64,000 nucleotides of DNA from Candidatus Photodesmus katoptron Akat1. GTDB lineage: Bacteria > Pseudomonadota > Gammaproteobacteria > Enterobacterales > Vibrionaceae. Below, in pieces: positions 8,600-19,009 of this stretch (positions are counted from its first letter, which is position 1; each line of letters opens with the position of its first letter). The notes beneath the pieces were generated by a model. The model searched no databases. It was not told where the DNA came from and saw only the letters and a list, made by a program, of their open reading frames with translations. The stretch covers positions 124,001-188,000 of the forward strand of contig NZ_AMSD01000001.1 of the NCBI RefSeq assembly GCF_000478685.1. The letters are read 5' to 3'. The position numbers were made by a program, and so were the translations under genes.

Positions 8600-9343
8600 T
8601 TACTGCATGTACAGACCACCATTTACTGATAAGGTTGCTCCAGTAATATATGCTGCGGACTCACTGGCAAGAAAACTTACAGTATTCGCAATTTCTTCAG
8701 GATTTGCAAAACGCTTCATAGGAATCTTATATTTAATAGATTCTAATATCTCAGATTTTATTTTTTTTATCATAGGTGTACTAGTATATCCTGGAGCAAC
8801 AACATTCACGGTTACACCAAACTTAGCACCTTCTTCTGCTAATGCTTTAGAAAAACCTATCATACCAGCTTTTGCCGCACAATAATTAGCTTGTCCAAAT
8901 TGTCCTTTTAACGCGTTAACTGAAGAAACATTAATTATTCTTCCCATACCTTTATCACACATTGAACCGAACAAAGGCTGAATAACATTAAATAAGCTAT
9001 TTAAATTAGTTTCTATTACTTCGTACCAAGATTTTGCTGACATTTTTTTAAAAACACTATCCCTTGTAATACCTGCATTATTAACAATTATATCAATACA
9101 ACCTTCTTCTTTTAATAAACTGGTTAAACGTTCTAAACACTCAGTTGTATTAGCTACATCTAACCTAAATAAACGTACATGCTCTTCAGAGAAATTTTGT
9201 TGGTTAAACCATTTAATAGAATCCTTATAATATTCAGTACTAGAATATGTAGCTATTACTCGATAGTTATCGCTAACAAACTTAGAAGAAATAGCAGTTC
9301 CGATCCCACCTGTTGACCCAGTTACTAAAGCAATTTTTTTCAT
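8600..9343 (-). CDS. phaB: Acetoacetyl-CoA reductase (NADPH)
   Basis: A 247-residue short-chain dehydrogenase making (R)-3-hydroxybutyryl-CoA for PhaC. The cofactor motif TGSTGGIGTA is at residues 8-17, and NNAGITRD is near 88-95. The catalytic triad is Ser141 in NVSSVNA, Tyr154 and Lys158 in NYCAAKAG. The C-terminal TGATLSVNGG closes the Rossmann fold. It is the promoter-proximal gene of the pha cluster. The position, together with acetoacetyl-CoA-reductase-like features (VSSVNALKGQFGQ), favours PhaB over the related FabG. Confidence 0.94.
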   Translation of the reverse strand: MKKIALVTGSTGGIGTAISSKFVSDNYRVIATYSSTEYYKDSIKWFNQQNFSEEHVRLFRLDVANTTECLERLTSLLKEEGCIDIIVNNAGITRDSVFKKMSAKSWYEVIETNLNSLFNVIQPLFGSMCDKGMGRIINVSSVNALKGQFGQANYCAAKAGMIGFSKALAEEGAKFGVTVNVVAPGYTSTPMIKKIKSEILESIKYKIPMKRFANPEEIANTVSFLASESAAYITGATLSVNGGLYMQ

Positions 9344-9860
9344 ACAAAATCCTATTGTTTATATAACTGAAAAATATGCAAGAACAATACAAAATATTAA
9401 TAATTGAATCAAATATTACTAATATTGAAATAGCGTCTTTTATATTTTAAAAGTAATAATAAGTTCCTTATTCATTAACATAATCTCTAATAGTTATAAT
9501 TTAAACATAATTACTCATAAAGTTGAACAATGTCTCATAAAAGTTAGTAACTTTTAAATACCTACTTTTTAATAATAATACTATTGTAAATATATTTAAT
9601 ACTTAGCAAGTATTAATAGGACCTATATAAATCATCTAAGTTAACTAATTTAAAAGTTATTATTTATATTTGAAGCATTCAAAATAAAATTTAAGAATAA
9701 TAAAACTAATAAGTATGATATTTATCAAATTTTTTCAATTAATCAATACTTTGTTAGTTTTCTACCATAGCTAATTAAATTTAATATCTCTTGGGTTTAA
9801 ATCTATATAATGGTAGTATCATCTGCTAATTTATATTTCTTATACATCGAATAGTTGAAC
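9344..9860. other. Divergent intergenic region phaB/metG
   Basis: About 520 bases, very AT-rich, between divergent phaB and metG, so promoters for both must lie here. A perfect inverted repeat TAAAAGTTA-G-TAACTTTTA (9538-9556) could be an operator or chance. A TATAAT at 9806-9811 is a candidate -10 for metG, but no -35 sits at the proper distance. No gene remnant is recognisable. Confidence 0.5.
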
Positions 9861-11510
9861 ATGCTAAAACATTCAAGAAAAATTTTAGTCACTTGTGCTT
9901 TACCATATGCTAACGGCTCTATCCATCTTGGACACATGCTAGAACATATTCAGGCAGATATATGGGTTCGTTATCAACGTTTACGTGATAATACAGTACA
10001 TTTTATTTGTTCTGATGATGCCCATGGAACAGCGATTATGTTGAAAGCAGAAAAAATGAATATCACTCCAGAAAAGATGATTATGTTAATTAAAAGAGAG
10101 CATGAAAAAGATTTTAAATCTTTTGATATCAGTTATGATAATTATCATAGTACGCATAGCAAAGAAAATTATGAGCTTATAACTTCTCAAATTTATCCAA
10201 AACTTAAAAGAAATGGTTATATTTCTAACCACGTAATTTCTCAAGCTTTTGATCCTATAAAGCAATTTTTTTTACCAGATCGATTTTTGAAAGGTACATG
10301 CCCTAAATGTAAATCTAAAGAACAATATGGTGATAACTGTGATCGTTGTGGAGCAACATATAATACAATTGAATTAATTGAACCTAAATCCACAATTTCT
10401 GGTGCAACCCCAATAATCAAAAAATCTAAACATTATTTTTTTGAACTACCAAAATTTGAAGTTATGCTTAAAAATTGGATAAGCTCTGGTTCATTGCAAG
10501 ACACAGTGATGAATAAAATACAAGAATGGTTTAGTTCAGGTCTGAAAAAATGGGATATTTCACGTGATGCTCCCTACTTTGGCATTAATATTCCTGGCGA
10601 AAAAAATAAATTCTTCTATGTTTGGTTAGATGCTCCAATAGGGTATATCAGCTGCTTTAAAAATTTATGCAATAAAAAAACCAATATTAATTTTGATGAA
10701 TATTGGAATAAAGACAGCCAAACAGAACTTTATCACTTTATTGGAAAGGACATTGTTTATTTTCATAGTTTATTTTGGCCTGCTATACTAGAAGCATCAA
10801 ATTTTCGCAAACCAAACCAAATCTTTGTTCACGGTTACTTAACAGTTAATGGAAAAAAAATGTCTAAATCTAAAGGGACATTTATCAAAGCAAGTACCTA
10901 CCTTAAATATCTAGATCCAGAATGTTTACGATATTATTATGCGAGTAAACTGAATTCTCGAGTAGAAGATTTGGATTTTAATTTAGAAGATTTTATTCAA
11001 CGTGTTAATACTGATATAGTTAATAAAATTGTTAACTTAGCATCTCGTAATGCTAGTTTTATTTCTAAATATTTTCAAAGTACACTATCAACTCATTGTA
11101 TTCAGCTGGAATTATATAATGAATTTGTTTCTTCTTCTGAGAAGATTTCTAGACTATATGAAACTCGAGAATTCACTCACGCTATGCAAACAATCACTAC
11201 ACTAGCAAGTAAAGCTAACCAGTATATTAATGAAAAAAAACCCTGGATTATGGCAAAAGAAGAAAAGAAAAAAAAAGAATTACATGATGTTTGTTCTCTT
11301 GGTATTAATTTATTTCGAATATTAATTATTTACTTAAAACCAGTTATGCCTAAACTAGCAATTCGTACAGAAAAATTCATCAATGCAAAATTAACCTGGA
11401 ACAGTATTAATAATCCACTAGTAAATCATAAAATTGCTCACTTTAAACCTCTTTTTAGCCGAATTACACCTCAAACTGCAAAAAAAATAATTCAAATGTC
11501 AGACATATAA
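9861..11510 (+). CDS. metG: Methionyl-tRNA synthetase lacking the C-terminal domain
   Basis: Charges tRNA-Met with methionine in the cytoplasm. The Rossmann-fold HIGH motif is [11 protein letters not shown] (about residues 19-29). The zinc knuckle is [18 protein letters not shown], and the KMSKS loop is [11 protein letters not shown] (about 331). The helical anticodon-binding domain runs to the end at 549 residues. Full-length gammaproteobacterial MetG is about 680 residues and carries a C-terminal dimerisation/tRNA-binding domain, which is absent here. Loss need not kill the enzyme: the classic 551-residue fragment of the E. coli enzyme is an active monomer. I chose ATG 9861; a TTG two codons upstream is possible. 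No strong ribosome-binding site is visible. Confidence 0.94.
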   Translation: MLKHSRKILVTCALPYANGSIHLGHMLEHIQADIWVRYQRLRDNTVHFICSDDAHGTAIMLKAEKMNITPEKMIMLIKREHEKDFKSFDISYDNYHSTHSKENYELITSQIYPKLKRNGYISNHVISQAFDPIKQFFLPDRFLKGTCPKCKSKEQYGDNCDRCGATYNTIELIEPKSTISGATPIIKKSKHYFFELPKFEVMLKNWISSGSLQDTVMNKIQEWFSSGLKKWDISRDAPYFGINIPGEKNKFFYVWLDAPIGYISCFKNLCNKKTNINFDEYWNKDSQTELYHFIGKDIVYFHSLFWPAILEASNFRKPNQIFVHGYLTVNGKKMSKSKGTFIKASTYLKYLDPECLRYYYASKLNSRVEDLDFNLEDFIQRVNTDIVNKIVNLASRNASFISKYFQSTLSTHCIQLELYNEFVSSSEKISRLYETREFTHAMQTITTLASKANQYINEKKPWIMAKEEKKKKELHDVCSLGINLFRILIIYLKPVMPKLAIRTEKFINAKLTWNSINNPLVNHKIAHFKPLFSRITPQTAKKIIQMSDI

Positions 11511-11532
11511 CTAGTAACTAACTAATTATATG

Positions 11533-12861
11533 TTATTTATTTCTATAAAATTCATTTATATAAGAACTACAGTGCACTTTTAATACAATCACTGCTATTA
11601 ATCCAAATAGAATAGTACCTACAGCTTGACCATATAGGACACCTAATGCTCCAAACCAATATGCTCCTAAATAAACAAATGGTAATGTCCCTAGTGTTGC
11701 TTTACCTAATTCAACGCTGTAGAGTAAAGGTTTACCTAATTATTAAAGAAGCGTTAGCAATAATAAGGTGCCATTGAACATAAAGGTAATTGCTACGCAA
11801 GTACAAATTTAGATAAGATGATAGATGCATCACCTTGTAAATTAAAGCTTGAATAATACTCCCTTGAACATGATAAAGGATTATGCAAATTAACACGGTA
11901 TAACTAACTACAATAATCAATGAATTCTTTAAAATATCTTTATCCGATCAAATTTATCTGCACCAAAATTTTGCCCAATAATAGGACCGATTGCACCAGA
12001 AAGAGCAAAGATCGCTGAAAAACAAACAGGTACTAAACGACTTATTACACTGTATCCTGCTACAAAACCTGTTCCAAATCTAGCAATAAAATAAGTTACA
12101 ATTAAATTGCCAATTGGAGTAGAAATATTAGTTATAACTGATGGAACAACAATACCTAAAATACTCTTAATATTATTTTCCAATAAATAAATGAAGGTTT
12201 AGCTAGCAATTTATGTATAAAATTAAAGGATAAATGGAAAAGTATAACACGGTAAATCTAGCGATAATTGAAGCTAACGCTGCACCTTTTATATCCCAAC
12301 CAAAGAAAATAAACAGCAAATCTAAAACAATGTTAACAACACCTCCGAAAAGCACTGCTAACATAGCACGCCTTGCATCTCCTGTTGCTCTAAGTGCAGA
12401 ACCAGATGTCATTCCTAAAGCAATTAATGGACCACTAGGTAATAAAATATATAAATATAACTCAGCTTTTTCTAAAGTATACCCTGTTGCTCCAAGTATT
12501 GATAATAGTTCAGGAACAAAAAATATGTGATAACACTAACAGTAGAATTAATTAAAAAAGCTGTTATCATTATGCTTATTCCAAGTTCTTTTGCATGTTT
12601 CCAGTGTTTTTTTCCAATAGCTTTAGAAACTAAGGCCCCCATTGCTATTGAACTACCAAGAGATAAAGAAGTTAGAAAAAAAATCAAAGTACTCGAAAAA
12701 CCAACCGCTGCTGTTAACTCAACCTCTCCTAACATGCTAATAAATAACATATCAAGAAAATCGACCATAAATAACACCATTAAACCTATTGAATTCATAG
12801 CAGACATAACTAATATGTGTTTTATGGTTGATCCTTTAGTAAAATCAACATTTTTATTCAA
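11533..12861 (-). pseudogene. Degraded MATE-family multidrug/Na+ efflux transporter
   Basis: Fragments in different frames line up along one MATE protein. The N-terminal half (12472-12861) begins MNKNVDFTKGSTIKHILVM and has four hydrophobic helices. A middle piece (12203-12412) reads LRATGDARRAMLAVL, the MATE repeat motif. The third piece (11929-12183) has GYSVISRLVPVCFSAIFAL and GAIGPIIGQN. The C-terminus near 11535-11730 reads GALGVLYGQAVGTILFGL and ends YRNK before a stop. At least three frame breaks interrupt it. A working MATE protein of about 450 residues exports drugs in exchange for Na+ or H+. It converges with metG. Confidence 0.93.
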
Positions 12862-13077
12862 AAAGATTCCTTTTTTTATTTAATCTTTCAATACAATTAA
12901 GAATTTTGATAACTAAGTTTTATGTAAGTAACTAAATCCAAAAATCTCTCATTTTATTAATACTATTTTCATAATTATTGGATTTATATGAAGGAAAGGA
13001 TGAACTAAAATTACTTCTAATCTATTAGAAATAATTTTAATCTAGTTAAATATAAAAAAATATATTTTATATCCTCC

Positions 13078-15504
13078 TTAAAAAGAATTATAAATACTAT
13101 CAGTGATAGAATTATGTACATACTCTTTAGGTTCGCTACCTCGTATAAAATACTCAAACATAGAGCTTTCATCAAACTTATCAGTTAATAGTCCTGAACT
13201 TCGATCAATACGAACTCTTACTATATTTGGAGGAATGTGTTTTTTTCGAATTGGCTCGTGCTTTAAAGCTACACGCATAAAATCTATCCATGCTGTTTGT
13301 GCAGTTTTCGCTCCTGTTTCTGAACCGGAAATTTGGTTTTTATTTTTTAGATTTTTATTTAACTGTGTTCTACCTAAATCTCGATTATGGTTATCAAAGC
13401 CTACCCAAGCTGTAGCAACTATTCCAGGAGCGTAACCATGGTACCAGGCATCTTTTGATTCGTTGGTAGTCCCTGTTTTACCACCAATATCATGACGCTG
13501 AAGTTTTTGAGCTCTCCAACCTGTACCATTCCAACCAGTATTATTAAGCCAATCACCACCACCCCAAATGTTGCTATATAACATTTCACGAACTAAAAAT
13601 GCTGTTTGTTCTGAAATTACTTGAAAAGTATACTTGTCATTACTATTTCTTCTTCTAAATTTTATCTCCCCATATTGCCCTTCTACTTTATCAATAAAAA
13701 ATGGTTTAATATAAAAACCACCATTAGCAAATATAGAATAACCTGTCACCATTTCCAATGGTGTTAAACTACTGGAACCAAGAGCAATTGTTTCTGAATT
13801 CGCTAATGCGTTTTTATTAAAACCAAAACGCGTTAGATATTGACGTGTTTTATCAAGACCAACCTTACGAAGAAGTCGGACTGCCATTACATTTTTAGAT
13901 TTTGCTAAACCAACACGCAATCGAGTAGGACCAGAATAAGATGCTGGAGAATTTTTAGGCCTCCATGCTATTCCTAAGGTTTTATCCCACTGATTAATTG
14001 GTGCATCATTAATTAAGCTAGCTAAAGTCATACCATGATCAATTGCTGCTGAATAAATAAATGGTTTCATACTTGAACCAACTTGACGAACAGATTGAGT
14101 AACTCGATTAAATTTATTGATAAGAAAATTAAATCCACCTACTAAAGATAATACAGCACCGTTTTTAGGATTCATGGCCACAAAAGCAGTATTAGCATTT
14201 GGTATTTGACTCAGTGCCCAAACTGTATTTGGTTTATTTTTATCACTTTCATTTTTTTGAATTTTTCTTACCCATACTTGTTCCCCTTTTGTGAGAATAT
14301 CTCTTGCAGATGTTGGTTCGATTCCCTGAACATCGTCGCTTAAAAACCTTCTGGCCCAACTCATATCATTCCAATTTATAATTTGCTCTCCATTGCATTT
14401 AACAAAAACCGTAGCACTTTTAAAATCTACTTTAGTAACAATAGCTGGGATAAGCTGACCGTATGTTGGTATTCTAGATAATTTTTCCTTCATTTCTTTT
14501 TGAGTCAATGGATCATGGTTTTCTTTCCAAAAAATTTTTTCGGGCCCCCGATAACCATGACGCTCATCATAGGAAAAAAGATTATCAATAGTTGCTTGAT
14601 TAGCTGCTTTTTGAAGATTTGAATCTATAGTTGTATAAATACTTATACCTGAGGTATACACATCTTCGTCAAGATTCTTAATAACCCAAGATCGTACTAG
14701 CTCAGCTATATAGGGAGCATGTAATTCAATGCTAGAAGAATGATAATATGATTTAATTATTTCATGACTAGCACTATAATACTCTTTTTGAGTAATATAT
14801 TTTTCTTTTAGCATACGTGATAATACTAAATTTCTACGATCAATAGCCCGTTTAAGAGAATAGATAGGATTCATAGTTGAAGGTGCTTTTGGAATACCAG
14901 CTAGTGTTGCAATTTCACTAAGCGATAATTTTTGTAAATCTTTACCAAAATATGTTTGTGCAGCAGCGGCAAATCCATATGTTCTTTGTCCCAAAAAAAT
15001 TTTATTAACATATAACTCAATAATTTCTTCCTTAGAAAAAACTTGCTCTATGCACAATGCAATTAAAATTTCTTTAATTTTACGACTAAACTTTTTTTCA
15101 TTTGATAAGAAAAAATTTCTAGCCAATTGTTGGGTAATTGTACTAGCACCTTGTTTAGGTGAACCAGAAAGTGCAACAACAATAGCAGCACGAATGATGC
15201 CTATTGGATCAATACCAAAATGTTCATAAAAACGAGTATCTTCAGTTGCGATCAAAGCATTAATCAATGGTTCAGGGATCTCATCATAACTTATAGGGAT
15301 GCGTCGTTTTTCACCAAATTGAGCAATTAATTTCCCATCTTGGCTAAAAATTTTCATCGGTGTTTGCAATTTAACATTCCGCAAAATAGCAACATTTGGT
15401 AATTCAATTTTCTTAAAATAATAAAAAAATCCAATCACACTCGTTCCAAGAATTATAAAAATTACAATGCTGATGATACATAAGTACTTTATAAATTTCA
15501 CCAA
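13078..15504 (-). CDS. mrcA: Penicillin-binding protein 1A (bifunctional glycosyltransferase/transpeptidase)
   Basis: An 808-residue class A PBP that polymerises and cross-links peptidoglycan in the periplasm. An N-terminal membrane anchor spans about residues 9-29. The GT51 domain follows with the catalytic Glu in EDTRFYEHFGID and motifs QGASTITQQLARN and KIKEILIAL. The transpeptidase has SxxK in GSSMKPFIY, SKN in AKSKNVMAV and KTGTT in GGKTGTTNES. Length is slightly under typical PBP1A (about 850), consistent with a trimmed C-terminus. It is a stand-alone gene between the dead MATE exporter and an aldehyde dehydrogenase. All active-site motifs are present. Confidence 0.95.
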   Translation of the reverse strand: MVKFIKYLCIISIVIFIILGTSVIGFFYYFKKIELPNVAILRNVKLQTPMKIFSQDGKLIAQFGEKRRIPISYDEIPEPLINALIATEDTRFYEHFGIDPIGIIRAAIVVALSGSPKQGASTITQQLARNFFLSNEKKFSRKIKEILIALCIEQVFSKEEIIELYVNKIFLGQRTYGFAAAAQTYFGKDLQKLSLSEIATLAGIPKAPSTMNPIYSLKRAIDRRNLVLSRMLKEKYITQKEYYSASHEIIKSYYHSSSIELHAPYIAELVRSWVIKNLDEDVYTSGISIYTTIDSNLQKAANQATIDNLFSYDERHGYRGPEKIFWKENHDPLTQKEMKEKLSRIPTYGQLIPAIVTKVDFKSATVFVKCNGEQIINWNDMSWARRFLSDDVQGIEPTSARDILTKGEQVWVRKIQKNESDKNKPNTVWALSQIPNANTAFVAMNPKNGAVLSLVGGFNFLINKFNRVTQSVRQVGSSMKPFIYSAAIDHGMTLASLINDAPINQWDKTLGIAWRPKNSPASYSGPTRLRVGLAKSKNVMAVRLLRKVGLDKTRQYLTRFGFNKNALANSETIALGSSSLTPLEMVTGYSIFANGGFYIKPFFIDKVEGQYGEIKFRRRNSNDKYTFQVISEQTAFLVREMLYSNIWGGGDWLNNTGWNGTGWRAQKLQRHDIGGKTGTTNESKDAWYHGYAPGIVATAWVGFDNHNRDLGRTQLNKNLKNKNQISGSETGAKTAQTAWIDFMRVALKHEPIRKKHIPPNIVRVRIDRSSGLLTDKFDESSMFEYFIRGSEPKEYVHNSITDSIYNSF

Positions 15505-15675
15505 GGAAAATCTCTAATAAATTAATTACTATATATGATAAATCTAAACAATAATGGTAGGAATAAGTAAATGTTTTTTCCTATATCTAAAATTTAACAT
15601 AATAGAAATTTATACGAATACAAAAATTGACTAAATTTAGAAAATGATTAATAACCAAACAATGTATTAACCGAA

Positions 15676-17079
15676 CTAACGAAGAAATAGCATATTTAAT
15701 ATTTTTTGAATAATTGCTTTATGATTCAATAAAACGTGACTACGGGGAAACCAATTTGGAGTAGAAAATACTGTTTTTGCTTGAGAAAATGCCTTGAATC
15801 CTTCAATACCATGATATTGACCTATCCCAGAATCTCCTATTCCTCCGAATGGAGCATCATCAACCATACAATGTAGTAACGTATCATTAAAACAAACTCC
15901 GCCACTATATGTTTGTTCAATTACTTTTTTTCTTAGAATCTTTCTATTACTTATTAAGTATAATACCAATGGCCTAGGTTTATTATTAACATATCTAAAC
16001 GCCTCATCAATATGGTTATATCCAATAACCGGAAGAATAGGGCCAAAAATTTCTTCCTGCATTAGGATCATATTATCGTTAACATTAGTGACTAAATGTG
16101 GAAGCATTTGTCTTTTATTTGGCTGAATTTCATCAAAAGTATGGATATCAGCTCCTAGTAATTTCGCATTATCTAAATATCTTTTGAGTCGTTGATAGTG
16201 AATGTCATTAATGATATAAGTTAAATCTATTTTGCTTTTTTTTGTAATAAATATATCTTTAAATTGTTTTAAGTATAAATCTACAAACAAATTTTTCTTA
16301 GACTCAGGAATAAAAACATAATCTGGTGAAACACATATTTGTCCAGAATTTATGCTTTTTCCCATCATAACAATATTAACAGCTGAATTTAGTTTTGCAT
16401 CATCAGAAATAATAACAGGAGATTTTCCACCTAATTCTAGTGTCACTGGAGTTAAATTTTTTGCTGCAGATTGAGCAACTAGGCGACCAATTTTAGTTGA
16501 ACCTGTAAAAATTAAGTGATTAAATGGAAGATTACTAAATAATTCAGCTATCTTAGAATCGCCCTCTACTACTTGAATCTCATCACATAAACTGGCAAAA
16601 ATTATACTTAAAACATTGTTGGTATTATGCGTATATTCACTCAATTTTACCATCACTAGATTCCCTGCAGCAATTGCAGTAACGACAGGAGACAAACTGA
16701 GTACAATTGGGAAATTCCAGGGAACCATAATACCTATTATACCAAGAGGTTGATAATATACTTGTGTTTTTGATGGGAATAATAAAATTCCTTCTGAACG
16801 AGAACTTGGTTTCATCCAAGAACGTAAACGTGAAATAGTATAGTTAATATGATTAACAGCAGGTAAGATATCGCAAATAAGACTATCAAATGGACTACGA
16901 AAACCATAGTCTTGTCTTATAGATTGAACTAATTTTGTTTTTTTATTTAATAAAGCTCGTTTTAACTTTCTTAGTTTATTAATTCGAGTAATATAATCTG
17001 GATTGGGGTTCAACTTAGCACGCAATTGCATATCACAAAATATTTTACGGAGTTTTTTCTCCATTTTATTTTTTTCCAA
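15676..17079 (-). CDS. Aldehyde dehydrogenase (coniferyl-aldehyde-dehydrogenase-like)
   Basis: A 467-residue NAD(P)-dependent aldehyde dehydrogenase. Recognisable parts are VPWNFPIVLSLSP (oxyanion Asn), FTGSTKIGR (cofactor-binding turn), ELGGKSPVI (general-base Glu), SGQICVSPDYVF (catalytic Cys) and MQEEIFGPILPV. The N-terminus, hydrophobic C-terminal tail (KAIIQKILNMLFLR) and overall length resemble the calB/coniferyl aldehyde dehydrogenase subgroup, including fatty-aldehyde-type enzymes, more than betaine or succinate-semialdehyde enzymes. The true substrate is unknown. In a luminous vibrio, recycling of long-chain aldehydes would be an attractive guess but nothing here tests it. It ends upstream of mrcA on the same strand. 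Confidence 0.82.
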   Translation of the reverse strand: MEKNKMEKKLRKIFCDMQLRAKLNPNPDYITRINKLRKLKRALLNKKTKLVQSIRQDYGFRSPFDSLICDILPAVNHINYTISRLRSWMKPSSRSEGILLFPSKTQVYYQPLGIIGIMVPWNFPIVLSLSPVVTAIAAGNLVMVKLSEYTHNTNNVLSIIFASLCDEIQVVEGDSKIAELFSNLPFNHLIFTGSTKIGRLVAQSAAKNLTPVTLELGGKSPVIISDDAKLNSAVNIVMMGKSINSGQICVSPDYVFIPESKKNLFVDLYLKQFKDIFITKKSKIDLTYIINDIHYQRLKRYLDNAKLLGADIHTFDEIQPNKRQMLPHLVTNVNDNMILMQEEIFGPILPVIGYNHIDEAFRYVNNKPRPLVLYLISNRKILRKKVIEQTYSGGVCFNDTLLHCMVDDAPFGGIGDSGIGQYHGIEGFKAFSQAKTVFSTPNWFPRSHVLLNHKAIIQKILNMLFLR

Positions 17080-17135
17080 TTTTAAAAAGCATATTAATAT
17101 TTTATCATTCTAGATGATAAGAAGACTTATATCTA

Positions 17136-17687
17136 TTATTTTTCTCTAAATAAATTATCCATAGCTACAACTAAATATTTGATCATAGACCAACATGTTA
17201 ATATCATAGCAATATACATAGCAATATAACCAATCCAAATCATCCATTCATTATAGCTCCAAATCAGTAACCATAAAGCAGACATTTGATTCAATGTCTT
17301 AATTTTAGAAATGTTAGATACAGAAACAATAACTCGTTTTCCAATTTCAGCCATCCATTCTCGTAATGCAGAAATGATAATTTCACGAGAAATCATAACC
17401 ACTGATGGAATAGTAATCCATACATTATGATAACTTTCAGTAATTAATATAAGTGCAGTAATAACTAATATTTTATCTGCTACAGGATCAATAAAAGCAC
17501 CAAATCGAGAAATTTGATCAAGTCTTCTAGCTAACATTCCATCTAACCAATCTGTAAATCCTGCTCCCCAAAATACAATCGAAGCTGCAAAAGGAGCCCA
17601 ACTATGTGGAAGGTAAAAGATAACAACAAATATTGGGATTAAAAAAATTCGTAATAAAGACAAAATATTAGGGATATTAAAACGCAT
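17136..17687 (-). CDS. pgsA: Phosphatidylglycerophosphate synthase
   Basis: A 183-residue inner-membrane enzyme that transfers the phosphatidyl group of CDP-diacylglycerol to glycerol-3-phosphate, the first step to phosphatidylglycerol and cardiolipin. The CDP-alcohol phosphotransferase signature is complete (DWLDGMLARR, then GAFIDPVAD), with the Asp ladder at about residues 46-71. Several membrane helices are evident. In E. coli and vibrios pgsA follows uvrC and uvrY/gacA-type genes. Here the upstream 900 bases contain no such gene. Confidence 0.95.
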   Translation of the reverse strand: MRFNIPNILSLLRIFLIPIFVVIFYLPHSWAPFAASIVFWGAGFTDWLDGMLARRLDQISRFGAFIDPVADKILVITALILITESYHNVWITIPSVVMISREIIISALREWMAEIGKRVIVSVSNISKIKTLNQMSALWLLIWSYNEWMIWIGYIAMYIAMILTCWSMIKYLVVAMDNLFREK

Positions 17688-18598
17688 ATCTTTAGCCCTT
17701 ATTAATTGCGTTTTCTACTAGTGTAGTATTTTACACTTGATGGTTTTTTCTGCTAAAGTCATCCTTACATGAAAAATTTAAACCAAACTTCAATGGATAA
17801 GTTTTACATTCTTAAAAACTTCCTTATATCTAATTGAAGATTACTAACTAAGTCAAAGTTGATTCCCTTATTAGACTCTAAATGGTTGAAATAACTTATA
17901 ACAATTTTCTCTTATGAAGAGAAACTGCATATAAACCTCCATAGATATATTGATTTTTAGGACTATAACCAATACAATGACTGAGTAGGTGCTTTAACTT
18001 GCAAATATGATTTTGCTTAGAAAAAATTTAATTCAAGTAAAAGTATCTATTAGATAGAATCTTAGCAAATCTATGCAGGTAGGAACTGAAAAAATTAAAC
18101 GATGCTTTCCTGATGTTCTTTTAAAGATATATCGAAGCAAAGCTATTACTCCAATAAAAGACTAATTGAAGAGTAATATAACAATTCTTTCAAGTAAATT
18201 CCAAGTAATCCTGAGATTAATATTTTAATGCTCAAATTGAGTAAAATCTGCTTAAATCGATAATAAATTACATATAAAAAAATGAAATCTTTCATTTTTT
18301 AAAACACGTAGTGTTATAAATAAACTTTTAAACTTTGCTAACACAGTAAAACCTAAAAAATACCTTGCATATTATGTATGCTTTTTTATTTGTATAAAAA
18401 ATAAAAAGAATCAGCTAACTTACTTAAATATGACTCATTTCAGGAGTTTACATTTTATAAAACGAATATTAGAAATCTAGAAACAATATACACCTTCTAA
18501 TGTATTTATGATCTTAAAGACCTGTTTGAGATTGGTCGTGTTCAATATGAAACAATATGACCAATCTACATTGGTGAACATTTTAAAATATAAAAACT
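17688..18598. other. 900-base gene-poor region between pgsA and hns
   Basis: No ORF survives on either strand. In relatives uvrC and a response regulator lie upstream of pgsA, so this may be their eroded site, but I could not match any stretch to UvrC or UvrY with confidence. One minus-strand reading near 17910-17985 gives GYSPKNQYIYGGLYA, coding-like but unrecognised. The right end contains the hairpin after hns. Confidence 0.5.
18529..18567 (-). other. Hairpin downstream of hns
   Basis: A nine-base perfect stem (AGATTGGTC / GACCAATCT) encloses a 21-base loop with further partial pairing, 32 bases past the hns stop. There is no U-tract after it, so it is not a clear intrinsic terminator. 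It could stabilise the hns mRNA 3' end. Confidence 0.4.
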
Positions 18599-19009
18599 TT
18601 ATATTGCAAAATATTCCAGAGATTTTCCAGCATCTAATTCTTCTTGAATAGCTGAAGGCGTTCTACCTTGACCAGTCCAAGTTTTTTCATCACCGTTAGC
18701 ATTTACATATTTATATCTTGCTGGACGTGGAGGTCTTTTTCTTTTGATTTTATTATACCTAATTTCTCTTGATAGTGCTGAAATCAAGGCATTAATATCA
18801 ATGCCATCTTTTTCAATTTGATCTGTAATAGCTGCTAGCTTAGCCTTTTGTTGTGCCTTATATTTATGTTTTTGCTCTTCAATTTTTTTACGTTCCTGAA
18901 CAACAATTTTAAATTTATTTAACCCTTCTTCTAATTGCTGCAAAGTTAATTCTCGAGAAAATGCACGTAAACTCCTAATATTTAAGAGTATTTTTATTAA
19001 ATTTGACAT
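18599..19009 (-). CDS. hns: H-NS family nucleoid protein
   Basis: A 136-residue H-NS-like protein. The N-terminal oligomerisation helices cover about residues 1-65 (LIKILLNIRSLRAFSREL and a coiled-coil rich in K/E). A basic linker follows (RYNKIKRKRPPRPARY), then the DNA-binding domain with KTWTGQGRTPSAIQEEL, including the AT-hook-like QGR loop. It silences and bends AT-rich DNA. Length matches the family (135-137). Residues are close to VicH/H-NS of vibrios. Keeping H-NS in a genome that is itself AT-rich, alongside the loss of Fur, SeqA and FliA, implies a structural nucleoid role. Confidence 0.93.
   Translation of the reverse strand: MSNLIKILLNIRSLRAFSRELTLQQLEEGLNKFKIVVQERKKIEEQKHKYKAQQKAKLAAITDQIEKDGIDINALISALSREIRYNKIKRKRPPRPARYKYVNANGDEKTWTGQGRTPSAIQEELDAGKSLEYFAI

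Noticed and set aside
9791-9811. metG promoter TTGGGT/TATAAT
   Set aside because: The two boxes are only nine bases apart, too close for a sigma-70 promoter.
11533-12861. Separate small membrane proteins in the MATE region
   Set aside because: The pieces are consecutive parts of one MATE protein in different frames.
12234-12883. Plus-strand frames across the MATE region
   Set aside because: Antisense shadows; the minus strand gives clear MATE motifs.
17910-18000. Short coding-like minus-strand stretch as a uvrC remnant
   Set aside because: The reading GYSPKNQYIYGGLYA does not match any UvrC segment I know.
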